A DNA stretch of 64,000 bases from Ilumatobacter sp963746265. Its GTDB lineage: Bacteria; Actinomycetota; Acidimicrobiia; Acidimicrobiales; Ilumatobacteraceae. The stretch spans positions 186,001 to 250,000 of the forward strand of contig CAVVAM010000013.1 of assembly GCA_963746265.1 (NCBI GenBank), in the 5' to 3' direction. Position numbers and translations under genes: made by a program. The notes beneath the pieces were generated by a model that was not told the origin of the DNA, made no database searches, and was given only the letters and a program-made list of their open reading frames with translations. Positions 29,199 to 37,403 of the stretch are shown here, in pieces (position 1 is the stretch's first letter; each line of letters begins with the position of its first letter).

Positions 29199-30341
29199 AT
29201 GAGCACATCAACAATGTCTGCGGCGGAGTCCACGGCGTGGACGCTTGCCCTCACGGAGGTCCTCGGGATTCATGGCGAGGACATCTGGGATCTTCACGTC
29301 GCGCCCGACATCAAGGAGAAGAAGCTCCGCAACGCGACGGCCTTCTACGCCATGCCCGACGACGAACGGGTGCTCGGGCTGCTGGACTCCACCGCGATGG
29401 GATCGGCCAAGACCGGGCTCGCCTTCGGAGTGCACGGCGTGTACTTCCGCAATTCCACCGGTTCGTCGGCGGGAACCCACGCCGCTCCGTATTCGAAACT
29501 GCCGGGGTGTGACTTCGACGCGGGTGACAAGAACGAGGTCGGGCTGCCAGAGGCAGCGTTCTGGATCGGAGCTTCGAGCGTCAAGGTCGCGGCGCTCTTC
29601 CGGAGCCTGGTCCACCTGCTGGGTGCGTGGCACGAACAGACGGACAACCTTCCGGATGCGCTACCGCCGGGCGAGGTCGAAGCCCACAGCGAGCGAGTCG
29701 TCGCCGACTGGCAACTCCGACGCGAGCGCGAGGTCATCCTCTCCGAGACCGAGCTCGAGGCTCGCGGGGCTCTGGCCGGTGCGTGGGCCCTGCGTCTCGC
29801 CGCTCACCTGGAGGCGCACCGTTCGACGCTCGGCGACGAGATGTGGGTGGCACCCGACATCCCCGTCAAGAAGCTGCGCACCGCGATCGGTCGCTACGAC
29901 GTGCCCGACGACGAGGTGGCGATCGGCCTGTGTGCGTACACCGGCTCGGCCAAGGACGGCGTCCTCTACGGGCTGCGGGGGATCTATCTCCGCACGTGGG
30001 AGGCGTCCCCATCCGGTACCTACGCCGTACCGTATGCACAGCTCGCTGGGCTCGCCCTGGACGGAGATGGAAATGGGGATGGTGATGAGGCATCCGAAGT
30101 TCAGGTCGGGGACTTCTCGGTGCCGGCCGACGACGAGACGAAGGCGGCGATCGTCGAGGTGATCCGAAGCGTGGCCGACCTCGTGCGCTCGTGGCAGGGA
30201 GCACTCGATGAACACGTCACCGACTTCTCCGACGAACAGATCGACATCGAGCGATTCGAGAAGACTGCGGTCCGCCACGCGAAGGACGCCCAGACCAAGT
30301 TCGAGATGGCCACCGACGTCATCCAGGAGCTCGGTGGTTGA
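29199..30341 (+). CDS. Protein with two tandem PH-like 'GSAKdG' domains
   Basis: 380 residues, GGAGG before the ATG, in operon with the caspase-WD40 gene. Two copies of one domain are seen, at about residues 25-110 and 205-290. Copy 1 has VAPDIKEKKLRNATAFYAMP, GSAKTGLAFGVHGVYFRN and APYSKLPG; copy 2 has VAPDIPVKKLRTAIGRYDVP, GSAKDGVLYGLRGIYLRT and VPYAQLAG. The pattern (KKL, GSAKxG, GhYh, PY) resembles a PH-like module found in bacterial proteins of unknown role. The C-terminus is helical. There is no signal peptide or membrane segment. It may bind a ligand or membrane surface for the upstream protein. Function unknown. Confidence 0.75.
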   Translation: MSTSTMSAAESTAWTLALTEVLGIHGEDIWDLHVAPDIKEKKLRNATAFYAMPDDERVLGLLDSTAMGSAKTGLAFGVHGVYFRNSTGSSAGTHAAPYSKLPGCDFDAGDKNEVGLPEAAFWIGASSVKVAALFRSLVHLLGAWHEQTDNLPDALPPGEVEAHSERVVADWQLRREREVILSETELEARGALAGAWALRLAAHLEAHRSTLGDEMWVAPDIPVKKLRTAIGRYDVPDDEVAIGLCAYTGSAKDGVLYGLRGIYLRTWEASPSGTYAVPYAQLAGLALDGDGNGDGDEASEVQVGDFSVPADDETKAAIVEVIRSVADLVRSWQGALDEHVTDFSDEQIDIERFEKTAVRHAKDAQTKFEMATDVIQELGG

Positions 30342-30346
30342 GTCGG

Positions 30347-31666
30347 TCAGCCGTCCGATCTCGCCCGCTTCTTCGCGAGCGCTCGGCCGAGCAGATCGAA
30401 CCAGAACGGCGCACCGAGCGTGACCGCAGTGGCGACGAACAACCATCCGAATCCTCGGAGCACCCAGCCCCCGAACGACGTGTCGACGTCGTCCCACCCC
30501 ACGGGGAAGGCCACCGAGTCACCCAGCTGTGCGCGGAAACAGTCGAGGTCGATCGCGGACGCCGTTTCATCGACCGTCGTATCGGTAGCCGGGGGATCCT
30601 GGCCGGCGGTCGGTTCCGACCCGCCGTCGCAGTTGATCGCGCTCACCTCGTCGGCCACCGCGACGAGCCCGTCGCGCACCGACTCGTCCTGATACAGCGT
30701 CGTGGCTGCGTGGACGGCATCGACGTTGAGACCGATGGCCATGACGAGGCCGGCGAGGAACAGGAACCAGCGCGTCTGCTTGCGATACCACGACGAGGCC
30801 GCCGCCATGTTGCGCTCGTACCAGTCCTCGATGCCATCCCGAATGTCGGTGGACTCGGAACCGACGTTCCGCGCCACCGCGAGCAGCTTGGAGCGAAGGT
30901 CGCCAGGCACCGCCTCGATCATCTTCACGACCTCGGCCGTCGTCGGGGTGCCCGAGAAGAGCGACGTGACTGCCGCCTGTGCCTCGAGTACCGCCGCGGT
31001 GAGTTCATCGGCTCCGATCGTGTCTCCGGCATCGGAGATCCGTTCGATCGCCGCGGCGAGATCGCTCGACCCGAGCGAATCGGCCGCCGCTCGCAGTTCA
31101 TCGAGCGCCTCGCTGATGCCCGAGATCGCGACGTCCGCCGCCGTCTCATCGGGCACGGCCGCGCTGATCGCCTCGAGCGCCGATCGGGCTCGATCGATCG
31201 TGCCGTCCGGCCGTACGCACGCCAGCAGCGCATTCGTGAACTCTCGGGCGTCGATGCTGACCGGGCCGTAGAAACGCCGGCGGAGCACCGAGTCGGGAAC
31301 CTCCCCTGAGGCGCCCATCGGCAGGTTCTCCATGTTCTTGCGGGCCTTGGCGCGCTGGGGCAGCTTCTTCGGTGGAGCCGGTGCCCGCGTGGTCTCGCCG
31401 ACGACCGGATCGAACCGGAGACGGTCGGTCGGTCGCACGAGCCCGGTGATGAACGGCTGGGCGTAGAGATTGGCGACGATCGACTGGGTCGCACCATCCT
31501 CCGACGACGTGTTGCCGAGGAGCAGGTCGAGCGTGTCCCAGAGATGTTTCGACCGTCGGTGCAAGAACCCACCGACCGCCTCGACGACCGCCGACGCGAT
31601 CAGCGAAGCCACGACGAACAACAACAGCATCCCGATCGTCACATCGAGAATCGCGCCATTCAGCAC
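30347..31666 (-). CDS. Membrane protein, last gene of the caspase-hydrolase operon
   Basis: 439 residues. A hydrophobic N-terminal segment (MLLLFVVASLIASAVVEAVG, about 12-32) and two near the C-terminus (WFLFLAGLVMAIGLNVDAV, then WLFVATAVTLGAPFWFDLLG) flank a long helical, Ala/Asp-rich cytoplasmic region. It ends in KKRARSDG. The segment DWYERNMAAASSWYRKQTRW just before the second helix recurs in actinobacterial and cyanobacterial membrane proteins I recall but cannot name. It is the fifth gene of the minus-strand operon, 33 bases after the amidase gene, and ends 5 bases from the convergent PH-like gene. It could be a membrane anchor or pore component (inference). Confidence 0.8.
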   Translation of the reverse strand: MLNGAILDVTIGMLLLFVVASLIASAVVEAVGGFLHRRSKHLWDTLDLLLGNTSSEDGATQSIVANLYAQPFITGLVRPTDRLRFDPVVGETTRAPAPPKKLPQRAKARKNMENLPMGASGEVPDSVLRRRFYGPVSIDAREFTNALLACVRPDGTIDRARSALEAISAAVPDETAADVAISGISEALDELRAAADSLGSSDLAAAIERISDAGDTIGADELTAAVLEAQAAVTSLFSGTPTTAEVVKMIEAVPGDLRSKLLAVARNVGSESTDIRDGIEDWYERNMAAASSWYRKQTRWFLFLAGLVMAIGLNVDAVHAATTLYQDESVRDGLVAVADEVSAINCDGGSEPTAGQDPPATDTTVDETASAIDLDCFRAQLGDSVAFPVGWDDVDTSFGGWVLRGFGWLFVATAVTLGAPFWFDLLGRALAKKRARSDG

Positions 31667-31699
31667 GACGCCTCCTCCGCTGTCCGAGTCACTTCGAGG

Positions 31700-32878
31700 T
31701 CAGCCCACGGACTGCAACTTCTTCCACGTATCACTCCCGGCCTCACCCGTTGCGTTCGACCATCCCCACGAGTGCTGCAGTTTGAGCACGGCCTTCTCCA
31801 TACCGTCGCCGAAGTCGCCGTCATGATTGTCCTTGTTGTCGGCGATGATCCCGTGCGCGATCAGCGCCTCCTGCCAGGCGACGACGATCGGACCGGTCAT
31901 CCCGCGTTTCGCCTCACCCGGAAACGCCGGCACCGAACTCCCGCTACCGGCCCCGCCTGGAATCGTCAGAACAGCGCCGATCAGGAGGACACGATCCGGT
32001 CCGTCGTTCGCATCGGCCAGTACCTGCCAGTTGACCTTCGGGTTGCCCATGGTCTTCTCAGCGATCGACCAAAAGGTATCGCCAGGTCGGACGACATAGG
32101 TGTCCCCATCGAAACTCTGCGCGCCTGACTCGATCACCTGTACGGCGCCAGAGCCACCGCGAGCGGCATCCACAGCAGCACGGAACTTGTTCATGTCCCA
32201 CGACTTCGCACTGTTGACAGACCCGAACCGACTTGGCCCGGCTGGGTCGATCTTCCGTCGGGTCCATTCGGAGTGACCCAGCACGTGGCTGGTCTCGATG
32301 TCGTATTGATCCGCCAGCGCAGCCACGCCGGACACGTACGAGTCCTGCATCGAGCCGGACCAGGGTTCGCCGACGCCGTTGTTGGCGGCTTCGATACCGA
32401 TCACTCGCGTGTTGGCCCTGTCGACTGGGAGCGGCCCCCAGGGCCCACCCGTGCCATTCGTGTTGGCCCCGCCTGCGGCGAGCACCCACCACTTGCCCCG
32501 TCGGTCGAGGAACAGGTTGGCGAGCGGCGCGACCAGGCGGCCCTTGCGATCTCTGGCGGTCTTGGCCAGGGTATTGGCCTCGTCCCCTGCGTCCCGACTC
32601 GGCCCTGACGTCGTGTGATGCACGATGATCGCGAGTGGGCCCTCGACCAATCCGCCGGTCTTGCGGGCCCGTCGTTCCCACCCGTCGCACTCCTCGACGG
32701 CGAGGCCCGCGTTGCGTAGGACGTCGGCCATCTCGAGCAGATAACGACCGCCACCGCCGCGGGTCGCCTCCAACTCCTCGTCGGTCGCGTCGTATGCGTC
32801 GCTGTCTTCGTAGTCGCCGAGACCTTCGACGGCGACGCGGTGTGCGGCTGCTTCGGGCGGATCAGAGTTCTGCGACAT
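31700..32878 (-). CDS. N-acetylmuramoyl-L-alanine amidase with LysM and peptidoglycan-binding domains, no signal peptide
   Basis: 392 residues from ATG 32878 (MSQNSD); the frame also opens slightly upstream at a TTG. Residues about 75-240 form an Amidase_2 (PGRP/T7-lysozyme) domain: IIVHHTTSG with the first zinc His, VIGIEAANNG, and HVLGHSEWTRRKIDPAG with the later zinc His and catalytic Lys. A LysM follows (TYVVRPGDTFWSIAEKTMG), then a PG_binding_1 domain (DNHDGDFGDGMEKAVLKLQH). It would cut the amide between muramic acid and the peptide stem. The N-terminus is acidic and has no signal peptide, so it needs another route to reach the wall: cell lysis, a pore or a dedicated secretion system. 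It lies between two caspase genes and a membrane protein in one operon. Confidence 0.9.
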   Translation of the reverse strand: MSQNSDPPEAAAHRVAVEGLGDYEDSDAYDATDEELEATRGGGGRYLLEMADVLRNAGLAVEECDGWERRARKTGGLVEGPLAIIVHHTTSGPSRDAGDEANTLAKTARDRKGRLVAPLANLFLDRRGKWWVLAAGGANTNGTGGPWGPLPVDRANTRVIGIEAANNGVGEPWSGSMQDSYVSGVAALADQYDIETSHVLGHSEWTRRKIDPAGPSRFGSVNSAKSWDMNKFRAAVDAARGGSGAVQVIESGAQSFDGDTYVVRPGDTFWSIAEKTMGNPKVNWQVLADANDGPDRVLLIGAVLTIPGGAGSGSSVPAFPGEAKRGMTGPIVVAWQEALIAHGIIADNKDNHDGDFGDGMEKAVLKLQHSWGWSNATGEAGSDTWKKLQSVG

Positions 32879-32964
32879 ACCGCAGCATTCCACCCGCAAG
32901 ATGGCCGGTCAACAGCCATGACCGAAACCCGTCGTCGCGAGCTCTGTCACCGCCGTCGGTGGAC

Positions 32965-33581
32965 TCAGGCGAGGAACCTCAGCGGAGTGTCGTTCGACAA
33001 CGTTCCGATGTGAATCGGGTGTTGGGTCTGGCCGGAATCCTGTTGGGTGCGGCTGTAGACGTGGTCGTACAAGTTTCGAAGGGTGACGACTCCACCACCC
33101 ATTTTGTCGGCCACGCCGTTGAGCGCTTCGATGGCGCCCGAGTGGCATGACGTGTCAAAGATCAGCAGCACTCGCACGCCGTGAGCGCACGTGGAGCTCA
33201 ACGAGTTGATCATCAAGGAGGCAGAGATACCCGTGCCCAAGATGTTGGCGAGCGACCCGTCATGCGGCACGAAGATGAAGTCGTTGAAGGCGATCACGGC
33301 GTGTGACGCCACGCACAGGATCAGGAGGTCGGCCCCGGTTGGGCATCACGCATCAAAGAGCTGAGGCTTCCCAGGATGTTCGCTCGAGTTGCATCGCGCT
33401 CCAGCAGAAGCCCGAAGTGACCGTCGGGCTGCTCGAAGGCTGCATGGAGTGCTTCGGCGTCGTCATTGCAGTACTCGAGATCGGGCATGACGTCGTCGAC
33501 GTAGTCCTCGATGCCGACGAACAGACCCCGAATGGTTCCCGGCGCCGGCGATGGCGCTGCTCGCCGAGGACCGATGGCCAT
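32965..33581 (-). CDS. Short caspase-like (peptidase C14) protein, frameshifted near 33334
   Basis: About 205 residues when one missing C (plus strand, run at 33333-33336) is restored; the join then reads MRDAQPGADLLILCV. The ATG at 33581 has GGAG 6-9 bases upstream and follows the larger caspase gene by 23 bases. The fold order fits caspase: FVGIEDYVDDVMPDLEYCNDD, then the His in CVASHAVIAFNDFIF (near 92) and Cys in LLIFDTSCHSGAIEAL (near 144). The usual GHG around the His is SHA, so activity may be reduced. It has no accessory domain, which is unusual beside the multidomain caspases here; it may be a regulator or decoy. Its mate in the operon is the DUF4384-like caspase. Confidence 0.75.
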
Positions 33582-33604
33582 CACCACTCCGTATCGTTGC
33601 GTCG

Positions 33605-35641
33605 TCAGGTCGCCGAGGCGCTCGTCCGCAGGATCAGGCTGACTGCTGTCCACTGCTCGGCTGGCGGAGCCGGCTGACGCCTTCCACCGACCGCCCGGGT
33701 CGTACCACCACGGAACTCGCCGGTCTCCACGAGGTACTTCAAGTCGGCCTTCTCGTCCGTCGTTCCGATTGCGACGAACCGGTCGATGCACTGGTCGCCG
33801 ACTGGGACCTCGTTGTACAAGGGCACTCCGGTCTCGCTGTCCAACCAGAAGTGCTGTTCGACGTTGCCGTCGATCTCCTGTTGCCCCAACAAGCCAACCT
33901 TGCCGCTCGCGTCCGAGTTGAACAGGTGCACCAACAGCTGCTCGCGCGACGTGTTGCGGATACGGATGCAGTAGTCCTGGCCCTCTCGCAACGCGTACGA
34001 CCCGTCCGACTCTCGCGTCAGCTCCGGCAAGTTCGCGATCTCCGAGTCCGGGATCTTGCCGTCGCTCTGCTTCTCCTTCGGACAGTCGAGCAGGGTGATC
34101 TCCAGTGCGTTCGGAAGATCGCCGCACCGCTGCGCCATCCGGATCGGCCCGGCGTAGCGGAGGTAGTGCTCGACGACACGACGCGCCTCGCCGACGATCT
34201 CGTCGGGGCGGAATCGGGCGAGCACCGGATCTCCCGGTCGCGCACCGTGGACGTCGTCGGTGAGCACCCAGGTGCCGTCCTCCTGCCGTTCCAATCGAGC
34301 GGTCGCGCGTTCGTTCGTCGTCACCTCGAGGAGGTCGGACTCCCGCAGGGCGGCCACGATCGCGGGGTCGTCCGGCACCACCGCGCAGCGGAGGCGTTCC
34401 GCCTCGCCGGCTTGAACGAGGCGACCGCGGGCGCCGACCGGTAGGTCGAACGGTTCCCCCATGGCGACGGCCTTCGCACTGGCGGGTGACGCCTCCGTGA
34501 CCTCGAGGAGCGAGCCGACTCGCGCCGCCTCGTCGTCTGCGGTTCCGAGCGTCGGGAACTTGAAGGGCTCGAGGCCGTACACCGCGATGCGTGCTCCCGT
34601 GGTGACACCGGCGATGGTTCCGGCGTTGATCAGGTACTCGTTCGCCTGCCCCTGCGTCCGCTCGATACCGAGTCCGACATCGCCGTCGTTCGGCAGGCCC
34701 GCCAGCCACTCTCGCGCGAGACCGCCCGAGATCCACGAGTGCTGCTCCGGCGTCTCCGGGTCGGTCTCGACCTTGGCGCGCACCTGGTTCCAGAACCTTC
34801 CCCATGTCGCTGTCGTCAGCTCATCGTCGGGGATCTCTGTGAGGGCTGCGATCAGCGATCGGGTGAGGAGGCCGCCGCGCTGCTCGCCCTCGGCCAACTT
34901 CTTCGGGGTCTCCTTGGCGAGCTCGTGGTTGAGGCATGCAGCCACGATCTGACAGTCCTCGACATGCGCCGAATCAGCGGAGTCGACCGCGGTCGGCGCC
35001 TGGCTCCGAACCGCCGCCGAGACGAGTTGCGCTCGGTCGTCGGAGATCGTGACCGGCCCCGGCACGCCCCCGTCCTCCGAGAGATCGATGAAGCGGGTGT
35101 TCCCCCCCGACGGTTCGAGGCTACGGGTGGCGCCACTCGAATGACAGCAGTCGAGCACGACCGTCACCGCTCGCGTGCGTTTCGTGATGTTCGCGAGCAG
35201 TTCGTTCAATTCGTGGTCGAACAACACGGTCGGACCGATCAGGCTGCCGTCGACAGGTACCAACGCTTCCCGGAAGCGTGAGAAGGTACCTCGGAACGCT
35301 GCCGTGCCGCCGTCGTCGACCTCCAGACGTGTGCCGTGACCGGCGTAGTAGATGAAGACACGATCGGTTGCGGCGACATCGTCGGAACCGAGTCGGGCCA
35401 GCGCCGCAACGATGTTCTCGAGCGTCGCCGCTCGTGCTTCGACCGTCATCGGCGACACGTAGTCGGAGTGAGGCGACACGAGCCGGGTGATCCGGTCCGC
35501 AGGGATCTTCGCCCGCTCGAGCAGCAGACGCTGGACGCTGTCGATGTCGTTGACGCATCCCTTGAGCGGCTTGTGCTCGTATGCGTCGATACCGATCAGC
35601 AACACGTGGTAGGCGCCTTGCTCCGTCGTCTCGTCCATCAT
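33605..35641 (-). CDS. Caspase-like protease with DUF4384-like C-terminus
   Basis: 678 residues from ATG 35641 (MMDETTEQ). Residues about 8-270 form a caspase domain: LLIGIDAYEHKPLKGCVNDI, the His in FIYYAGHGTRLEV (near 101) and Cys in VVLDCCHSSGA (near 163). The middle (about 300-510) is a beta-rich region with LVQAGEAERLRCAVVPDD. The C-terminal 130 residues (YALREGQDYCIRIRNTS, LLVHLFNSDASGKVGLL) resemble DUF4384, a domain often fused to bacterial caspases and thought to present a beta-sandwich. No signal peptide. Second gene of the minus-strand operon, 61 bases after the lipase gene. The protease looks active; the target is unknown. Confidence 0.9.
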   Translation of the reverse strand: MMDETTEQGAYHVLLIGIDAYEHKPLKGCVNDIDSVQRLLLERAKIPADRITRLVSPHSDYVSPMTVEARAATLENIVAALARLGSDDVAATDRVFIYYAGHGTRLEVDDGGTAAFRGTFSRFREALVPVDGSLIGPTVLFDHELNELLANITKRTRAVTVVLDCCHSSGATRSLEPSGGNTRFIDLSEDGGVPGPVTISDDRAQLVSAAVRSQAPTAVDSADSAHVEDCQIVAACLNHELAKETPKKLAEGEQRGGLLTRSLIAALTEIPDDELTTATWGRFWNQVRAKVETDPETPEQHSWISGGLAREWLAGLPNDGDVGLGIERTQGQANEYLINAGTIAGVTTGARIAVYGLEPFKFPTLGTADDEAARVGSLLEVTEASPASAKAVAMGEPFDLPVGARGRLVQAGEAERLRCAVVPDDPAIVAALRESDLLEVTTNERATARLERQEDGTWVLTDDVHGARPGDPVLARFRPDEIVGEARRVVEHYLRYAGPIRMAQRCGDLPNALEITLLDCPKEKQSDGKIPDSEIANLPELTRESDGSYALREGQDYCIRIRNTSREQLLVHLFNSDASGKVGLLGQQEIDGNVEQHFWLDSETGVPLYNEVPVGDQCIDRFVAIGTTDEKADLKYLVETGEFRGGTTRAVGGRRQPAPPAEQWTAVSLILRTSASAT

Positions 35642-35702
35642 CGAAATCAACTTTCTGACGGCAGCAGACCGCCTGTTGTGCTGGAACCGTGAACAACTAC
35701 GT

Positions 35703-37124
35703 TCACTCGACGTCGTCGTCGTCGAACACGCACAGCAGGCTGTGCACCGGGTCGGCCAACGTGGCCGAGTCACCTACGCCCGCGACTCGGACCCGGTAAT
35801 CGCCGCTCGCAAGTGGCGGCACCACTCCGTGGTGGAATCCGTCATCGTCGCCGGTGAGGAGGATCGGCGTGTCGTGGACGCTTCGGCCCGTCTCCAGATC
35901 CACGACATCGACGCCGAGCGTCAGCCCCGAACGCCCGGGGCCGGCCCGGAGGTCGAGCGGCTCCCCCGCGCTGAGCAGCTGAGGCAGATCGACGGGGATG
36001 CCCTTCGACTCGTCGTACTCCTCTTCGCCACGAAAGGCGGTGGTCGAACGCTCGGTCAAGATGCCGGTGAGCTGGGTCCGTACTGCGTCGTCATTCTGCA
36101 ACGAGCCGTGCTTGTCCGACGAGTACATCGGTTGGTAGCCGCCGACGTCGTCGGCCTCGATCGGCGTCGCCGACACGCGCGGCACGGTGCCGTCGCCCTT
36201 CCGGTTCTCGCCGTCGAAGCCCTTCTCCTCGAGCAGCAGGCGCCCGTTGTCGAGACGAGCCGACTGCTTGGTGTCCTGGGCGAGCCCGACGATCGAGTGA
36301 ATCGCGTAGGCGCCGAAGTCGTGTGTGGCCGCACCGTGATCGATCTCATGGTGGAACGCCAAGGCCGCAGCCGCGCGTGACGCGTCGAGACCCTCGATGC
36401 GATCACCCGTTTCGGAGGGACGCAGGTAGCCCTGACCGTCGCCGAGATCGATCGACGGGTACCTCGGCAGCAACTGGTACACGGACGTGAGCGAGTGCAG
36501 GAGCGTGGTGAGGTCGACCAGCTTGAGCGGGCCGACCTTCTTGACGAAGCCGTTGGCGAGGAAGTCGACCGCGTTCAGCGACCCTCGATATGGCGTGCCG
36601 AAGGTGATCAGTGCACGCGTGTCCTGCCATCCGTCGAGACACTCGAGGAAGTACCGCGAGACGATCCCGCCCATCGAGTGCCCGACGAGGACGAGCTTCG
36701 CATCGGGAGCCTCCTGACGACGTTCATGGAGCGCCCGGTCGGTCAGTTCCTTCAGTTGCCGAGCCGCCACCCGGTTGTCGCGTCGCCAGTCGTACGGGAA
36801 CTCGAAGTAGTTGACGCCATCGGTGACGTCGAACGTCGAACGGATCATCGACGAGATGCCGCTGTACCCGTCGATCCCCCACAAGCCCGGAATGATGTGG
36901 ATGTCGGGCATCAGGCGGGTCGCCTTGACGCCGTCGCCGAGATCGTCCTGCTCCCACGGATCGTCGCTGAGCGCGAGCTCGTTGAGGTTCCGGCCGAGCT
37001 TCCACAACGCGCGACCGATCGCCCCCGGCGACGGTGCCCACATCTCTTTGCCGTCCCGCTCGAGCACACTGCCGAGGATCCCCGGCAACAGCACGATCAC
37101 GTCCTTCATCGGTTGTTTCGCCAT
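35703..37124 (-). CDS. LCAT-family lipase/acyltransferase without signal peptide
   Basis: 473 residues from ATG 37124, chosen for the GGAG 9 bases upstream. The start DVIVLLPGILGSVLERDG is the LCAT/PDAT oxyanion region. The nucleophile is Ser in LVLVGHSMGG (near 150), followed by ALITFGTPYRGSLNAVDFL; GDGTVPRVSATP marks the Asp region and the His follows in SDKHGSL. LCAT-like enzymes release or transfer acyl chains of phospholipids. The C-terminal 90 residues (LPQLLSAGEPLDLRAGPG, DYRVRVAGVGDS) are a separate beta-rich domain. There is no signal peptide, so the enzyme would meet the inner leaflet of its own membrane. It is the first gene of the five-gene operon, divergent from the caspase-NACHT gene. 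As an effector it could damage the host membrane once activated (inference). Confidence 0.85.
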   Translation of the reverse strand: MAKQPMKDVIVLLPGILGSVLERDGKEMWAPSPGAIGRALWKLGRNLNELALSDDPWEQDDLGDGVKATRLMPDIHIIPGLWGIDGYSGISSMIRSTFDVTDGVNYFEFPYDWRRDNRVAARQLKELTDRALHERRQEAPDAKLVLVGHSMGGIVSRYFLECLDGWQDTRALITFGTPYRGSLNAVDFLANGFVKKVGPLKLVDLTTLLHSLTSVYQLLPRYPSIDLGDGQGYLRPSETGDRIEGLDASRAAAALAFHHEIDHGAATHDFGAYAIHSIVGLAQDTKQSARLDNGRLLLEEKGFDGENRKGDGTVPRVSATPIEADDVGGYQPMYSSDKHGSLQNDDAVRTQLTGILTERSTTAFRGEEEYDESKGIPVDLPQLLSAGEPLDLRAGPGRSGLTLGVDVVDLETGRSVHDTPILLTGDDDGFHHGVVPPLASGDYRVRVAGVGDSATLADPVHSLLCVFDDDDVE

Positions 37125-37403
37125 GAGGCTGATCTCCACTTCTTCCTCGGTCGCCGCGACCCTACACCTCCGTCAAACGCGCAGAATCAGCGTCGTCATT
37201 CGCTCGGTTCGAGCCGACGCCGACGGCGCCGATTGACGAGTCGGGGCCAGTCCAACCAGCGCCGATCGGTGTTATCGGCGACCTCGGATTCGACCCATCG
37301 ACCGTGCTACCGTCTGCTTCTGAGCGACGACCCGAATTCTCAAATTGGCGGCGATCGTCCTCGGCGTGTCGGCGGGCGCGCCGATGTTCCCCAGGATGCG
37401 GAA

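Noticed and set aside
36495..37403. Upstream extension of the caspase-NACHT frame
   Set aside because: The stretch overlaps the lipase gene antisense and has chance-like composition; GTG 37404 with AGGA upstream is the better start.
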